This document shows positions 16,489-26,350 of a stretch of DNA of 64,000 nt, piece by piece; the stretch's first letter is position 1, and each line of letters begins with the position of its first letter. This stretch comes from Myxococcales bacterium. Its GTDB lineage: Bacteria; Myxococcota_A; Polyangia; Nannocystales; Nannocystaceae. The notes under the pieces are model-generated. The model saw nothing but the letters and a program-made list of their open reading frames with translations, was not told the DNA's origin and did no database searches. The position numbers and the translations under genes were made by a program. The DNA lies in the NCBI GenBank assembly GCA_020633295.1, contig JACKDW010000009.1, positions 1-64,000 on the forward strand. Reading direction: 5' to 3'.

Positions 16489-17607
16489 GTGCGTCGGGTG
16501 CACTCAGGGGGGCCGCAGCAGCGGGCGCGCGCGGGCGCGCTCGCGCTGACGCTCGTGCTCCCGAGCGCCTGCGGCCCCGAAGGGGGGTCGACGACGAGCT
16601 CGACCGACGCGAGCACCGCCGCTGGGCCGAGCTCGAGCGCGGGGCCGTCGTCCGACGCGAGCGCGAGCACGAGCGCGAGCACGAGCGCGAGCACGGGCGT
16701 GGGCGCGAGCACGGCGACCACCGACGAGAGCGAGTCGACCAGCGCGTCCGGGACGACCGAGCCCGCCCTGTGTCCGCGCTGGTCGCTCGTCGAGCTGCCG
16801 TCGGACGCGCTCGCCTCGATGGAGCCCCTCGGCGCGGGGCTGATTAACAGCGAGCGCACCTATCGCTTCGCCGCCGATATGGTGGTGGGCGGCTGTGATG
16901 AGCGCGCGTCGCCGCGCGTCGAGCTCGATCTCGACGTCCACGAGCTGCGCTTCGCCTCCCGCGCGTGGCGTCAGCTCGACGTCGACTGCCCCAAGCTGGC
17001 GATCCAGATCCGGCGCCCGATCGAGGTCGTGCTCCCGGAGCCCGGCGCGTGGACCGTCCGCGACGACGCGCCCGGCGGGGCGCTCGCGCTCGAGGTCGAG
17101 GTGACGCCGCCGCCGCCGCGGGCCTGCGACCTCGAGGTGGAGAGCTGCGCGATGGACTGTGACTGTCCGAGCGGTCAGGCGTGCCTGGGCGGCGAGGGGC
17201 TCGGCGGCGCGTTCACGGCCTGCGCCGCGCCCTGCGAGCTCGACCGCGACTGCGCGGGCCGCTGCGCGAGCGTGCCCGACAGCCTCGAGCTTCACTGCGG
17301 GCCGGGGCCCGAGTGCGGGGACGACCGCGACTGTCCGTACGGCTTCACCTGCCTCGGGGGCAGCTGCGCGCCCGCGTTCTCGCTGGGCGAGCGCACGCGC
17401 GTCGTCTGCCAGTGCGACGACGACTGCGCGCCCGGCCTCGACTGCGTGACGCCCGAGACGCCGGGCGCCCCGCGGCGCTGCGAGGCCCGCTGCCGCACGG
17501 GGTCCGGTCCCGCGAGCGCCTGGTGCGACGGCGCCTACGCCTGCGGCGCGCGCGAGGACGACGGGGCGGGGCTGGCCGAGGTCGACGCGGTGTGCGGTCT
17601 GCTCTGA
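16489..17607 (+). CDS. Cys-rich lipoprotein with Ser/Thr/Ala linker
   Basis: From GTG 16489 the product is 372 residues. The signal peptide ends in the lipobox L-P-S-A-C-G-P (Cys near residue 28). A low-complexity Ser/Thr/Ala/Gly linker of about 80 residues follows, then a domain with A-L-C-P-R-W-S-L-V-E-L-P, then a Cys-rich C-terminal half. That half has repeated C-x-x-D-C-D-C-P-S-G-Q-A-C-L-G-G and D-D-R-D-C-P-Y-G-F-T-C-L-G-G motifs, typical of myxobacterial surface proteins. The longer frame from 16435 adds only an Arg-rich stretch overlapping the aldehyde dehydrogenase. Probably an outer-membrane surface protein; function unknown. Confidence 0.75.
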   Translation: MRRVHSGGPQQRARAGALALTLVLPSACGPEGGSTTSSTDASTAAGPSSSAGPSSDASASTSASTSASTGVGASTATTDESESTSASGTTEPALCPRWSLVELPSDALASMEPLGAGLINSERTYRFAADMVVGGCDERASPRVELDLDVHELRFASRAWRQLDVDCPKLAIQIRRPIEVVLPEPGAWTVRDDAPGGALALEVEVTPPPPRACDLEVESCAMDCDCPSGQACLGGEGLGGAFTACAAPCELDRDCAGRCASVPDSLELHCGPGPECGDDRDCPYGFTCLGGSCAPAFSLGERTRVVCQCDDDCAPGLDCVTPETPGAPRRCEARCRTGSGPASAWCDGAYACGAREDDGAGLAEVDAVCGLL

Positions 17608-17782
17608 CCGTATTCGACGTAGGTGGTCGTTCGGGCAGGCGTGTGGACTCCTCGCGCGCGGGGGTCTCCGGCGGGGCGACGGCGTCGCTGGAGACGGCGC
17701 GCGTCGCCCGGGCGAAACAACCGCTCGCGGGCGCGACTCGTATGCGGTACACGCGTCGCGCGGCCGCGACCGCGAAGGACCG

Positions 17783-19897
17783 ATGACCAACCGCTCAATC
17801 CCTGCTCCTACGCCCTCCCGCGCGCGCTCCCGTGCGCTCTCGTGCGCGCTCGCCTGCGCGCTGCCGCTCGGCTGCGCGAACCAGGCCGACCGCGCCCAGA
17901 CGACGGAGACGCCGACCTCGGCGCCCGCCGCCGCGGCGCCGAGTCGCGCGGACGCGTCGTTGCTGTCGCGCGAGCTGCTGTTCGGCAACCCCGACAAGGT
18001 CGCGCCGCAGCTCAGCGGGGACGGCTCGAAGATCCTGTACCTCGCGCCGAAGGACGGGGTCATGAACGTCTGGGTCGGCGACGCGGCCGACGGCGGCGCG
18101 GCGGCCAAGCCGATCACCCACGACACACACCGCGGCGTTCGGGTCGCGCTCTGGAGCTGGGGCGGGGACCGGGTGATCTACATCCAGGACAAGGGCGGCG
18201 ACGAGAACTGGCACGTCTACGCGGCCGACCCCGAGGGCGGCGAGACCAAGGACCTCACCCCGATCGACGGCGTGCAGGCGCAGCTCGCCTCGATGAGCCG
18301 CGACTTCCCGGACGAGCTCCTCGTGGGCCTCAACGACCGCGATCCCGCCTATCACGACGTCTACCGCGTCAACGTCAAGACCGGCGCGCGCGCGCTGGTC
18401 GAGAAGAACACCGAGAAGTACGCGGGCTACTCCTTCGACGACGCGTTCAAGACGCGGCTGGCGATGCGCTCGACGCCGGACGGCGGGATGGAGTGGCTCA
18501 TCAAGCGAGGCAAGCGCTTCCAGCCGCTCACGACGATCCCCAAGGAGGACATGTTCGACACCTCGGCCTACGGCTACGATCGCGCCGGCAAGACGCTCTA
18601 CATGAGCGACAGCCGCGGGCGCGAGACGGGCGCGCTGGTCGCCTACGACATGAAGACCGGCAAGCAGTCGGTGATCGCCGAGGACCCGCAGGTCAACCTC
18701 GCCGGCTGGCTGCGCGACGCCAAGACGGGCAAGCCGCTCGCGGTCACCTTCGACCGCGAGCGCGTGCGCTGGCAGGTCATCGACGAGGTCGTCAGGCCCG
18801 ACCTCGACTACCTCAAGACCGTGCAGGACGACGACTTCGCGATCATCGATCAGACGCTCGACGACCAGACCTGGCTCGTCGCGTACTACGGCGACGACGG
18901 GCCGACGCGCTACTACGTCTACGATCGCGCGGGCAAGCGGGCGCGGTTGCTGTTCTCCTCGCGCGCGGCGCTCGAGGACAAGCCGCTGACGCCGATGCAC
19001 CCGGTCGTCATCAAGGCGCGCGACGGCCTCGAGCTCGTCAGCTTCCTCAGCCTGCCCCTCGCCGCCGATCCCGACGGCGACGGGCGCCCGGACGCGCCGG
19101 TGCCCATGGTGCTGCTCGTCCACGGCGGCCCATGGGGGCGCGTCGGGTGGGGCTATGACTCGTACCACCAGTGGCTCGCGAGCCGCGGGTACGCGGTGCT
19201 CGACGTCAACTTCCGCGGCTCGACGGGCTTCACGAAGTCGTTCGCCAACGCGGGCGATCGGGAGTGGGCCGGGAAGATGCACGACGATCTGATCGACGCG
19301 GTGCGCTGGGCGGTCGACGAGCGCGTCGCGGCGCCGGACAAGGTCGCGATCATGGGCGCCAGCTACGGCGGCTACGCGACGCTCGTCGGCCTGACCTTCA
19401 CGCCCGACGCCTTCGCGTGCGGGGTCGACATCGTCGGCCCGTCGAGCCTGGTCACGCTGCTGCAGTCGATCCCGCCCTACTGGGCCTCGCTCAAGGCGAC
19501 CTTCGCCCAGCGCGTCGGCGACCCGGAGACCGAGGAGGGGCGCCAGCAGCTGCTCGCGCGCTCGCCGATCACAAAGGTCGACCAGATCAAGCGGCCATTG
19601 CTCATCGGACAGGGCGCCAACGACCCGCGGGTCAAGCAGGCCGAGGCCGACCAGATCGTCAAGGCGATGCAGGAGCGCGGCATCCCGGTGACCTACGCGC
19701 TGTACCCGGACGAGGGGCACGGCTTCGCGCGGCCCGAGAACAACAAGTCGTTCAACGCGATCACGGAGGCGTTCCTCAGCGAGTGCCTGGGCGGCGCGTA
19801 CGAGCCGATCGGCGACGACTTCCAGGGATCGAGCGTCACGGTGCCGGTCGGCGCCGAGCTCGTGCCGGGCGTCGCGGAGGCGCTGCGGGCGGGATGA
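17783..19897 (+). CDS. Prolyl-oligopeptidase-family (S9) serine peptidase, lipoprotein
   Basis: A 704-residue S9 peptidase with a lipoprotein signal (lipobox L-P-L-G-C near residue 31), an N-terminal beta-propeller (about 60-420) and a C-terminal alpha/beta-hydrolase domain. The domain has V-H-G-G-P-W-G (oxyanion region). The triad is S527 in G-A-S-Y-G-G, D614 in G-A-N-D-P-R-V and H646 in D-E-G-H-G-F. Family members release dipeptides or acyl-amino acids from short peptides, because the propeller limits access to the active site. It is probably anchored in the periplasm or outer membrane and may feed on peptides from predation; that role is inferred. The stretch 17608-17782 upstream shows no gene. 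Confidence 0.92.
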   Translation: MTNRSIPAPTPSRARSRALSCALACALPLGCANQADRAQTTETPTSAPAAAAPSRADASLLSRELLFGNPDKVAPQLSGDGSKILYLAPKDGVMNVWVGDAADGGAAAKPITHDTHRGVRVALWSWGGDRVIYIQDKGGDENWHVYAADPEGGETKDLTPIDGVQAQLASMSRDFPDELLVGLNDRDPAYHDVYRVNVKTGARALVEKNTEKYAGYSFDDAFKTRLAMRSTPDGGMEWLIKRGKRFQPLTTIPKEDMFDTSAYGYDRAGKTLYMSDSRGRETGALVAYDMKTGKQSVIAEDPQVNLAGWLRDAKTGKPLAVTFDRERVRWQVIDEVVRPDLDYLKTVQDDDFAIIDQTLDDQTWLVAYYGDDGPTRYYVYDRAGKRARLLFSSRAALEDKPLTPMHPVVIKARDGLELVSFLSLPLAADPDGDGRPDAPVPMVLLVHGGPWGRVGWGYDSYHQWLASRGYAVLDVNFRGSTGFTKSFANAGDREWAGKMHDDLIDAVRWAVDERVAAPDKVAIMGASYGGYATLVGLTFTPDAFACGVDIVGPSSLVTLLQSIPPYWASLKATFAQRVGDPETEEGRQQLLARSPITKVDQIKRPLLIGQGANDPRVKQAEADQIVKAMQERGIPVTYALYPDEGHGFARPENNKSFNAITEAFLSECLGGAYEPIGDDFQGSSVTVPVGAELVPGVAEALRAG

Positions 19898-19970
19898 CGC
19901 CGCTCGCCCGCGCCCGCGCGCTTGCGACCGTTCTCGGCGCGCGCGCTCCCAGGTATTGTAGGGAGCAGGC

Positions 19971-22880
19971 GTGCGGGGTGCAGGGAAAGGCGCGGGCTCG
20001 GACGGGTTGTCGCCCCTCGGCGACGCCGAGACGCAGCTCGACCTGAACCAAACGTCACGCGCGTCAGGGGAGGACAACCTGTACAACGAGCTGCTGAGCG
20101 AGCCGCGCGAGCGCGGCGAGGCGCTCGAGCTCCAGCCGGGCGCGTCGCTGGGGCGCTACGTCGTGCTGCGCACGCTCGGCGCCGGCGGCGTCGGCATCGT
20201 CTACCTCGCCTACGACCCGGAGCTCGATCGCCGCGTCGCCGTCAAGCTCATCAACCGCGAGACGCGGCGGCGCGCGAACCGGACCGAGGCGCGCGGGCGG
20301 CTGGTCCGCGAGGCGCGGGCGATGGCCCAGCTCAACCACCCCAACATCATCACGATCCACGACGTCGGCACGTTCAACGAGCGCGTGTTCCTGGCGATGG
20401 AGTACATCGAGGGCGAGACGCTGGGCGAGTGGTTCAAGCGCCAGCCGCGGACGGTACGCGAGATCGTGCGCGTCTTCACGGAGGCCGCGCGCGGGCTGCT
20501 CGCGGTCCACGAGGCCGGCTTCATCCACCGCGACTTCAAGCCCGACAACGTCATGATCTCGGCGCGCGGCGACGTGCGGGTGATGGACTTCGGGCTCGTC
20601 CGCGGGGTCGGGGAGGACAGCGCGCTCGGCCTCAGCTCGCAGCCCGAGATCTCGCCGGGCGAGTCCCAGATCATGGCGCGGATCCAGTCGCGCCTGAACT
20701 CCGAGTCGATGACGCGCACCGGGCTGACCATGGGCACGCCCGCGTACATGTCCCCAGAGCAACATTCGGCGCTGCCGCTCGATCCGCGCTCGGATCAATT
20801 CAGCTACTGCGTGACGCTCTACGAGGCGCTCTACGGCAAGCGCCCGTTCGCGGGGCGAACGCTGCCCGAGCTCGCGTCCGCGGTGATCAACGGGCGCGTC
20901 GAGCCGCCGCCGCGGGGGCGTCGCGCGCCGGCCTGGCTGCGGCGGCTGGTGCTGCGCGGGCTCTCGCCCGACCGCGCGCGCCGACACCCCTCGATGGAGG
21001 TCGTGATCGACACGCTGCGCGGCCGGACGCGGCGTCGTCGTCGTCGCTGGATCGGCGTCGCGTCGACGGCCGCGCTCGCGTCGGCGGCCGCGTTCGGCGT
21101 GGCCGAGTGGCGCGACGGCCAGCGCTCGCTGTGCAGCGACGGCGAGGAGCTGCTCGCGGGGGTCTGGGACGAGCCGCGCCGCCAGGCGCTCGCGCGCGTG
21201 TTCCAGGACTCCAAGCTGTCCTACGCGGTCGCGACCTGGGAGCGCGTCAAGCGGCTGCTCGACCGGCGCACGAGCGAGTGGCTGGCCGCGCGCGTCGAGG
21301 CGTGCGAGGCCACGCGCGTGCACGGGGTGCAGTCCGAGGCGCTGCTGGATCAGCGCATGCGCTGCTACGGGCGCTGGCGGGACGAGCTGCGCGTCTTCAG
21401 CGACGTGCTCGCGAGCGCCGATGAGCGCGCGATCGAGTCGGCGCTCGACGCCGCCTACGAGCTCTCGTCGATCGAGGCCTGCGCCGATCTCGAGGCGCTC
21501 GGCGCGGTCGAGGACGGCGTCACGCCGCTGATCCGCGTGGAGCTGGACGACCTCGAGGCCGGCCTCACGCGCGCGCGCACGCTGGGGCACCTCGGGCGCT
21601 ACCGCGACGCGCTGGCGATCGAGGAGGATATGGTCAAGCGCGCGCGCGCGCTGGAGCACCCGCGCGCGCTCGGGGACGCGCTGCTCGCCTACGGCCGGCG
21701 CCAACGCGACCTCGGGCGCTACGAGGCCGCCGAGGCGACGCTGCGCGAGTCGATCGAGCTGGCCTCGCGCGCGGGGAACGACGCCGCGCTCGTGCGCGGC
21801 TGGACGTCGCTCGCGACGCTCGTCGGCGACGACCTCGTGCGCGCGGAGGAAGGCCTCGTGCTCGCCGAGGTCGCCCGGCTCGCGGCCGTGCGGGGCGGCG
21901 ACCTGCCCGACGAGGAGCTGCGCGTCGTGATGACCGCGGGCACGCTGCTGTACACGCTCGGGCGCTACGACGAGGCGATCGCGAAGTACCGACGCGCGCT
22001 CGACCTGACGATCACGCTCGACGGACCCGATGACCCCGAGGTCGCCGGCGCGCTCAACAACCTCGCCAACGTGCTCGACGACAAGGGCGTGCACGAGGAG
22101 GCGATCCAGCACTACCGGCGCGCGCTCGAGATCTTCGAGCGCGCGCTCGGGGACGAGCACCCCAACGTCGCGACGAACCTCCTCAACCTAGCGAGCGCGC
22201 TCGATCAGCTCGCCGCGTACGACGAGTCGCTCGCGGCCGCCCAGCGGGCGCTGAAGATCAACGCGGCCGCCTTCGGCGAGGAGCACGTGGCGACCGCGAA
22301 CCCCAGCTGTCACATCGGCCTCTCGCTCGCGGGCCTCGGGCGCTTCGCCGAGGCGCGCCCGTACTTCGAGCGCGCGCTCGAGCGCTGGGAGGCGCAGCAC
22401 GGCCCCGACCACCCCGTGCTCGCCTACGCGCTCGCGGGGATCGGCCGCGTCGAGCTGCAGCGTGGGCGAGTGGACGACGCGCTGCCTCGCTTCGAGCGCG
22501 CGCTCGCGCTGCGAGAGCGCGCGTACGGCCCCGAACACGTCAGCGTCGCGGAGTCGCTCGCGGACCTGGCGAGCGCGCGCGTCAAGGCCGGCGAGTCGAT
22601 CGAGGCCCGGCGGCTGCTCGCGCGGGCCGTGAAGATCGCCGAGGCCGCGCTGACGCCGGGGCACCACAAGCTCGCGCGCATGCGCTTCGCCTACGCGCGG
22701 GCGCTGTTCGACACCGCCGGCGCGTTCGCGGAGAAGGAGCCCGGCGTCGCCCGAGCCGAGCGCGAGCGGGCGATCGCGCTGGCGAGGACCGCGAGGGCCG
22801 GGCTCGCCAACGCGCCGGGTCAGCGCGCGGGCGAGCTCGCCGCGATCGATCGCTGGATCCTCGCGCGCGACGGGACGTGA
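19971..22880 (+). CDS. Ser/Thr protein kinase with C-terminal TPR repeats
   Basis: A 969-residue Hanks-type kinase. The Gly-rich loop is L-G-A-G-G-V-G-I-V-Y (about 68-77), the ATP Lys is in V-A-V-K-L-I (about 92), the catalytic loop is H-R-D-F-K-P-D-N (about 188-195), D-F-G is near 207 and M-S-P-E-Q near 260. A basic segment and one hydrophobic helix (about 365-380) would place the C-terminal 590 residues outside the cytoplasm. That part is made of tetratricopeptide repeats of kinesin-light-chain type, for example L-N-N-L-A-N-V-L-D-D-K-G and Y-R-R-A-L-E-I-F-E-R-A-L-G. Such kinase-TPR proteins are expanded in Nannocystineae. Ligands and targets are unknown. The GTG start at 19971 follows the peptidase by 73 bases. 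Confidence 0.92.
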   Translation: MRGAGKGAGSDGLSPLGDAETQLDLNQTSRASGEDNLYNELLSEPRERGEALELQPGASLGRYVVLRTLGAGGVGIVYLAYDPELDRRVAVKLINRETRRRANRTEARGRLVREARAMAQLNHPNIITIHDVGTFNERVFLAMEYIEGETLGEWFKRQPRTVREIVRVFTEAARGLLAVHEAGFIHRDFKPDNVMISARGDVRVMDFGLVRGVGEDSALGLSSQPEISPGESQIMARIQSRLNSESMTRTGLTMGTPAYMSPEQHSALPLDPRSDQFSYCVTLYEALYGKRPFAGRTLPELASAVINGRVEPPPRGRRAPAWLRRLVLRGLSPDRARRHPSMEVVIDTLRGRTRRRRRRWIGVASTAALASAAAFGVAEWRDGQRSLCSDGEELLAGVWDEPRRQALARVFQDSKLSYAVATWERVKRLLDRRTSEWLAARVEACEATRVHGVQSEALLDQRMRCYGRWRDELRVFSDVLASADERAIESALDAAYELSSIEACADLEALGAVEDGVTPLIRVELDDLEAGLTRARTLGHLGRYRDALAIEEDMVKRARALEHPRALGDALLAYGRRQRDLGRYEAAEATLRESIELASRAGNDAALVRGWTSLATLVGDDLVRAEEGLVLAEVARLAAVRGGDLPDEELRVVMTAGTLLYTLGRYDEAIAKYRRALDLTITLDGPDDPEVAGALNNLANVLDDKGVHEEAIQHYRRALEIFERALGDEHPNVATNLLNLASALDQLAAYDESLAAAQRALKINAAAFGEEHVATANPSCHIGLSLAGLGRFAEARPYFERALERWEAQHGPDHPVLAYALAGIGRVELQRGRVDDALPRFERALALRERAYGPEHVSVAESLADLASARVKAGESIEARRLLARAVKIAEAALTPGHHKLARMRFAYARALFDTAGAFAEKEPGVARAERERAIALARTARAGLANAPGQRAGELAAIDRWILARDGT

Positions 22881-22941
22881 CCCCGGGGGCGGGCGCCCGG
22901 CCGGTGTCGCGCGCCCCTCGAAACGATATGCTTCTCGAGAC

Positions 22942-23364
22942 ATGTCGTTCGAGCCGCCCAGCTACTTGACCGCGCTGCGCGAGTTCGTCGACGGCTACGC
23001 GGGGACCTGCGCGCGCTCGATCCTCCGCGCGGGCGACGTGTTCGCGTTCTACTCGCGCCTGTTCTCCGACGAGCGGCTCGATCGCGAGGCGCGCGGGCTC
23101 GCGTGCGCGGCGCTGGCGTACTTCGTCGTCCCGCGCGACCTGCTGCCCGAGGAGGAGCTCGGGCCCTACGGGCTGATCGACGACCTGTTCGTCGCGGCCC
23201 ACGTGTTCCGCCTGCTCCGCCGCGTCGCGCCCCCAGACGCGCTCGCGGACGCCTGGATCGAGCCCGACTCGCTCGACGACGTGATGACGACGATCTACGC
23301 CGAGACGCGCGCGGCGCTCGGTCGCCGCGCTCGCAAGGCGCTGCGCATGGCGGGCGTCGCGTGA
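22942..23364 (+). CDS. DUF1232 (YkvA-like) protein
   Basis: A 140-residue protein. The core A-L-A-Y-F-V-V-P-R-D-L-L-P-E-E-E-L-G and G-L-I-D-D-L-F-V-A-A-H-V-F matches the DUF1232 pattern (A-l-l-Y-l-i-s-P-i-D-l-i-P-D ... G-l-l-D-D). The family is small, membrane-associated and of unknown biochemical role. It lies 61 bases downstream of the kinase in the same direction. ATG at 22942 sits inside an AGACATGTCG sequence. Confidence 0.75.
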   Translation: MSFEPPSYLTALREFVDGYAGTCARSILRAGDVFAFYSRLFSDERLDREARGLACAALAYFVVPRDLLPEEELGPYGLIDDLFVAAHVFRLLRRVAPPDALADAWIEPDSLDDVMTTIYAETRAALGRRARKALRMAGVA

Positions 23365-23521
23365 GCGGCGAGAGAGCGCGCGCGTCAGGTGCCGGCGCGA
23401 CCACGCGCGAGCGCGCGAGAGCGCACTGCAGCGCCGCGCGCTCTCGCCCGCGCGGCGACGGGCCCCGCGCCGCCGGCGACGGGGCCTCCGCGCCGCGTAG
23501 CGAGCGCGGTAGCATGAAGGC

Positions 23522-24292
23522 ATGACCCACGACGCGCCGGACGCTGACCTCACGCGGCAGAGCTCGCCGGAAAAGCGTAAGCGTGAGCGCGTGTGGTCGA
23601 CGATCACGGGGATCACGCTGCACCAGCTCGGCGTACATCGCTTCGCCGAGAGCGCCTGGCCGCGCGTCACGGCGCACCTCGGAGTACACGAGGACGGGCG
23701 CGTGTTCCTGATCCACCCGCTCACCGCGTACCTGTGGTCCTCCAACGCGCTCAACCGCGACACGATCGCGATCGCGGTCGCCGGCAACTTCCGCTTCTCG
23801 GAGCGCGAGCCGAGCTCCTACTGGCGCGGCGGCGGCGGGCCGTCGCGACTCTCGCCCGCCGCCGAGCACGGGCTGCGGCGATCGATCCGCTACGCGCTGG
23901 CGCAGGCGCGCGGCCGCGGCGGCGCGATCCGGTACATCTACGCGCACAGGCAGGCGCGCGACTGCAAGTCCCTGTGCCCCGGTGAGCTGGTCTGGAGAGC
24001 AGGTGGAGTCTGGGCCCAGGAGGCGCTCGGGCTGTCCGACGGCGGCTTCGGCTACACGCGCGCGGACGGGCGCCCGATCCCGCCGGAGTGGGATCCGCGG
24101 TTCGAGCAGCGACGCGCGCGCGCGCAGGAGTCCGCGGGCGCGCCCCTCGGCGCGCTCGGCTACGACCTCGTGAATTTCGAGGCCGAGGCCGAGGCCGAGC
24201 AGCCCGAGCGCGCGGAGGACCTCGAGGAGACCGCCGACGACGGACCCGCGACGCGTCGGCTCATGCGGCGAGCGAGTCGCCTCGACGAGTGA
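23522..24292 (+). CDS. N-acetylmuramoyl-L-alanine amidase-like (Amidase_2/PGRP fold) protein
   Basis: A 256-residue protein without a signal peptide. I-T-L-H-Q-L-G-V (about 31-38), V-T-A-H-L-G-V-H-E-D-G-R-V-F (about 50-63) and I-A-I-A-V-A-G-N-F (about 83-91) follow the order of the Amidase_2 fold. Y-A-H-R-Q-A-R-D-C-K-S-L-C-P-G-E (about 140-155) matches it too. In that fold, zinc ligands come from the first His, the late His and a Cys or Asp before the C-P-G turn; H34, H142 and a late Cys are candidates. It would cleave between MurNAc and the stem peptide or bind peptidoglycan. The acidic C-terminal tail is disordered. No export signal is apparent, so it could be intracellular or an inactive relative. 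Confidence 0.7.
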   Translation: MTHDAPDADLTRQSSPEKRKRERVWSTITGITLHQLGVHRFAESAWPRVTAHLGVHEDGRVFLIHPLTAYLWSSNALNRDTIAIAVAGNFRFSEREPSSYWRGGGGPSRLSPAAEHGLRRSIRYALAQARGRGGAIRYIYAHRQARDCKSLCPGELVWRAGGVWAQEALGLSDGGFGYTRADGRPIPPEWDPRFEQRRARAQESAGAPLGALGYDLVNFEAEAEAEQPERAEDLEETADDGPATRRLMRRASRLDE

Positions 24293-24346
24293 GCGGCGCT
24301 TGGTCGCGCCGGTCGGCTTTGCTATGGATGGTGGGAGCAGCCCGTC

Positions 24347-24517
24347 ATGTCTGACTACAAGAAGTACGAGTGCAGCATCTGCGGTCACGTCTACGACGAG
24401 GCGGAGGGAGACCCGGACTCGGGCATCGCTCCCGGGACGCGCTGGGCGGACATCCCCGACGACTGGGCGTGCCCCGACTGCGGCGTCGGCAAGGAAGACT
24501 TCGAGCTGATGGAGTAG
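24347..24517 (+). CDS. Rubredoxin
   Basis: A 56-residue protein. Two C-x-x-C knuckles, Y-E-C-S-I-C-G-H-V-Y (Cys9, Cys12) and W-A-C-P-D-C-G-V-G-K (Cys42, Cys45), are set in the standard frame with G-D-P-D-S-G-I-A-P-G-T and D-I-P-D-D-W. They bind a single Fe in a one-electron carrier. Length and motifs are canonical and the start is unambiguous (ATG 24347). It stands alone between the amidase-like gene and a convergent band-7 gene. It could serve a rubrerythrin, an alkane/sterol-type hydroxylase or another oxidoreductase elsewhere. Confidence 0.96.
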   Translation: MSDYKKYECSICGHVYDEAEGDPDSGIAPGTRWADIPDDWACPDCGVGKEDFELME

Positions 24518-24685
24518 CGAGCGTCGTCGGCGTAGCGCCCACGAGCGCGCGGCCCCGAGCCGCCGCGTGGCCGCGAACACCCCCCGGACGCCCAACGCCC
24601 TCGTCGCCAGACTCCCCCCTGACGACGGGACCTCAGACACCCGCGACGCGCTCGCGGTCACGCGGCGGCCCGCGGCCGCTGGTTC

Positions 24686-24716
24686 AGCGGCCCCGCGCCG
24701 GACGGGCGGGGCCGCT
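24686..24716. terminator. Strong hairpin between convergent genes
   Basis: AGCGGCCCCGC (24686-24696) pairs perfectly with GCGGGGCCGCT (24706-24716) across a 9-base loop. It lies between the rubredoxin stop (plus) and the band-7 stop (minus), so it can serve both. Confidence 0.65.
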
Positions 24717-24727
24717 GCGGTCTCGAG

Positions 24728-26206
24728 CTACTGGCCGCGCTCCTCGGCGCCCCGCGACGCGCTGGCGTCCGCGGACCTCGGCAGCTCGAGCCCGAAGCCG
24801 CGCGCGAGCTCCACGACCTGTCCGATCGACTTGGCGATCATCATGGTCGGGTCGGCCGCGTCGCCGCCGATCGCGGTCAGCTTGACCTCGCCGAAGGTCT
24901 GCGAGAACGCGCTCGCGATCGCGGGCAGGCGCTCCGCGAGCGTCATGCGGATGCGGTCGTCCGAGATCAGGTTCTCGATCTCCCGTCGCGCTCGCGCCAT
25001 CGAGTTCTTCAGCTCGCCGGCGCGGCGCTCGAGCTCCAGCTCGCGCGCCCGCAGCTCGGCGGACGCCTCGCTCTCGCGCTGCGCGCGATCGATCGACGCC
25101 TGCTGGGTGCGCTGCTCGAGCGCGGCGTCGAGCTCGGCGGCGCGCATGGAGCTCTGATGGCGGCTCTCGGCGGCCTCGAGCTCGACCGCGGCGAGCCGCT
25201 TCTCACGCTCGATCGACTCGAGCCGCGTGGCCTCCTGCTGCCGCGCCTCCTCGCCAGTGACCTCCGCCTCGGCGCGCAGCTCGGCGACGCGACGCGCCTG
25301 CTCCCGCGCGATCCGCTCCTGCAGCGCGCGGGCCTCGAGCGCCTCGCGTTTGGTCTGCTCGCGCACCTCGATCTCCGACGTCCGGCTCTCCGCCTGCGCC
25401 CGCATCTCGCGGGTCGAGGTCTCCGCCGCGATCTTCGCCTCCTCGATCTCGCGCGTGCTCTCGGCCTCCTGCGTGGCGATCTCCTTGGCCGAGGCGAGCT
25501 CGGCCTGACGCGCGCGCATCGCCAGCTCGGCGCGGAACTTCGCCTGCATGTTGCGGAACACGGTGTCCGACAGGACCTTGACGTCCTGGATCTCCACCGT
25601 GTCGAGGACGACGCCCCAGCCGGCCGCGGTCGTGTCGTCCGTCGTGCCGCGCCCGGCGACCACCGGCGCCAGCTCCTGCATCAGCGCCTGGCCGATCGCC
25701 TCCTTGCGCTTCGTCAGCGCCTCCTCGACCGAGAGGTTGGCGACGAGGCGCCGCGTCGCGCCGACGAACATCTCGCCGAGGATGTCGATGAGCTTCTCGC
25801 TCGCGCGCTCGGAGAACGAGAAATTGAGCATCCGGAAGGTCAGCTCCGGCTCGACGACGCGGAACACGGCGAGCCCCGTCACCTGGACGCCGACCTTCTC
25901 GAGCGTCACCTGATCGGCGGTGAACTGTAGGCGGTTGATGGTCGTCGGGATCACCGCGACCGAGTCCCAGGGCCACTTCCAGCAGCTCGCGCCCTGGCCG
26001 CTCGTGCGGCGTCGGATCCGGCCGCGGCGCATGTGGATCAAGTACTCCGACGGCTTCGCGGTGACGAAGCCCCACCGCTTCATCTTCTCCGGGTCCTCGA
26101 CCGGCCTCCCAGCCCGCCAGCCGTTCGTCTCGCGGCGCGCGGCGCCGCCGTTGATGGCCTTGAGCTGGGGTCCTTCGGGGGTCTTGAGCTTGTGAACGCT
26201 TGACAT
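24728..26206 (-). CDS. Band-7/SPFH (flotillin-like) protein
   Basis: A 492-residue protein. The SPFH/band-7 domain spans roughly 60-270 (F-T-A-D-Q-V-T-L-E-K-V-G-V-Q-V-T-G, L-S-V-E-E-A-L-T-K-R-K-E-A-I). Q-D-V-K-V-L-S-D-T-V-F follows, then a long Glu/Ala/Arg-rich coiled coil at about 270-430. No clear N-terminal membrane helix is visible, so it may be peripheral. ATG 26206 was chosen because AGGTGCGAT precedes it and the upstream extension lacks band-7 character. Family proteins form large oligomeric rings or rafts at membranes. The gene is preceded by an AT-rich region with a direct repeat (26351-26385). No NfeD-type protease or other known partner is adjacent. Confidence 0.85.
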   Translation of the reverse strand: MSSVHKLKTPEGPQLKAINGGAARRETNGWRAGRPVEDPEKMKRWGFVTAKPSEYLIHMRRGRIRRRTSGQGASCWKWPWDSVAVIPTTINRLQFTADQVTLEKVGVQVTGLAVFRVVEPELTFRMLNFSFSERASEKLIDILGEMFVGATRRLVANLSVEEALTKRKEAIGQALMQELAPVVAGRGTTDDTTAAGWGVVLDTVEIQDVKVLSDTVFRNMQAKFRAELAMRARQAELASAKEIATQEAESTREIEEAKIAAETSTREMRAQAESRTSEIEVREQTKREALEARALQERIAREQARRVAELRAEAEVTGEEARQQEATRLESIEREKRLAAVELEAAESRHQSSMRAAELDAALEQRTQQASIDRAQRESEASAELRARELELERRAGELKNSMARARREIENLISDDRIRMTLAERLPAIASAFSQTFGEVKLTAIGGDAADPTMMIAKSIGQVVELARGFGLELPRSADASASRGAEERGQ

Positions 26207-26350
26207 ATCGCACCTGTCCTCGCCGCGAGCTGTCTGAAGAGGCATGCGGCGTACGCCGACTGGCTTCGCACGATCCGTGCCAGCCGGCGGCGCGACGGTG
26301 ACCTGATGCGGGCGCTCCACCACGACGCAGGTGTTCCGGAATGATGAATC

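Noticed and set aside
24300..24900. Several 60-170-codon frames around the rubredoxin gene.
   Set aside because: Arg/Ala/Pro-rich composition and overlap with rubredoxin or the band-7 gene show that they are shadows.
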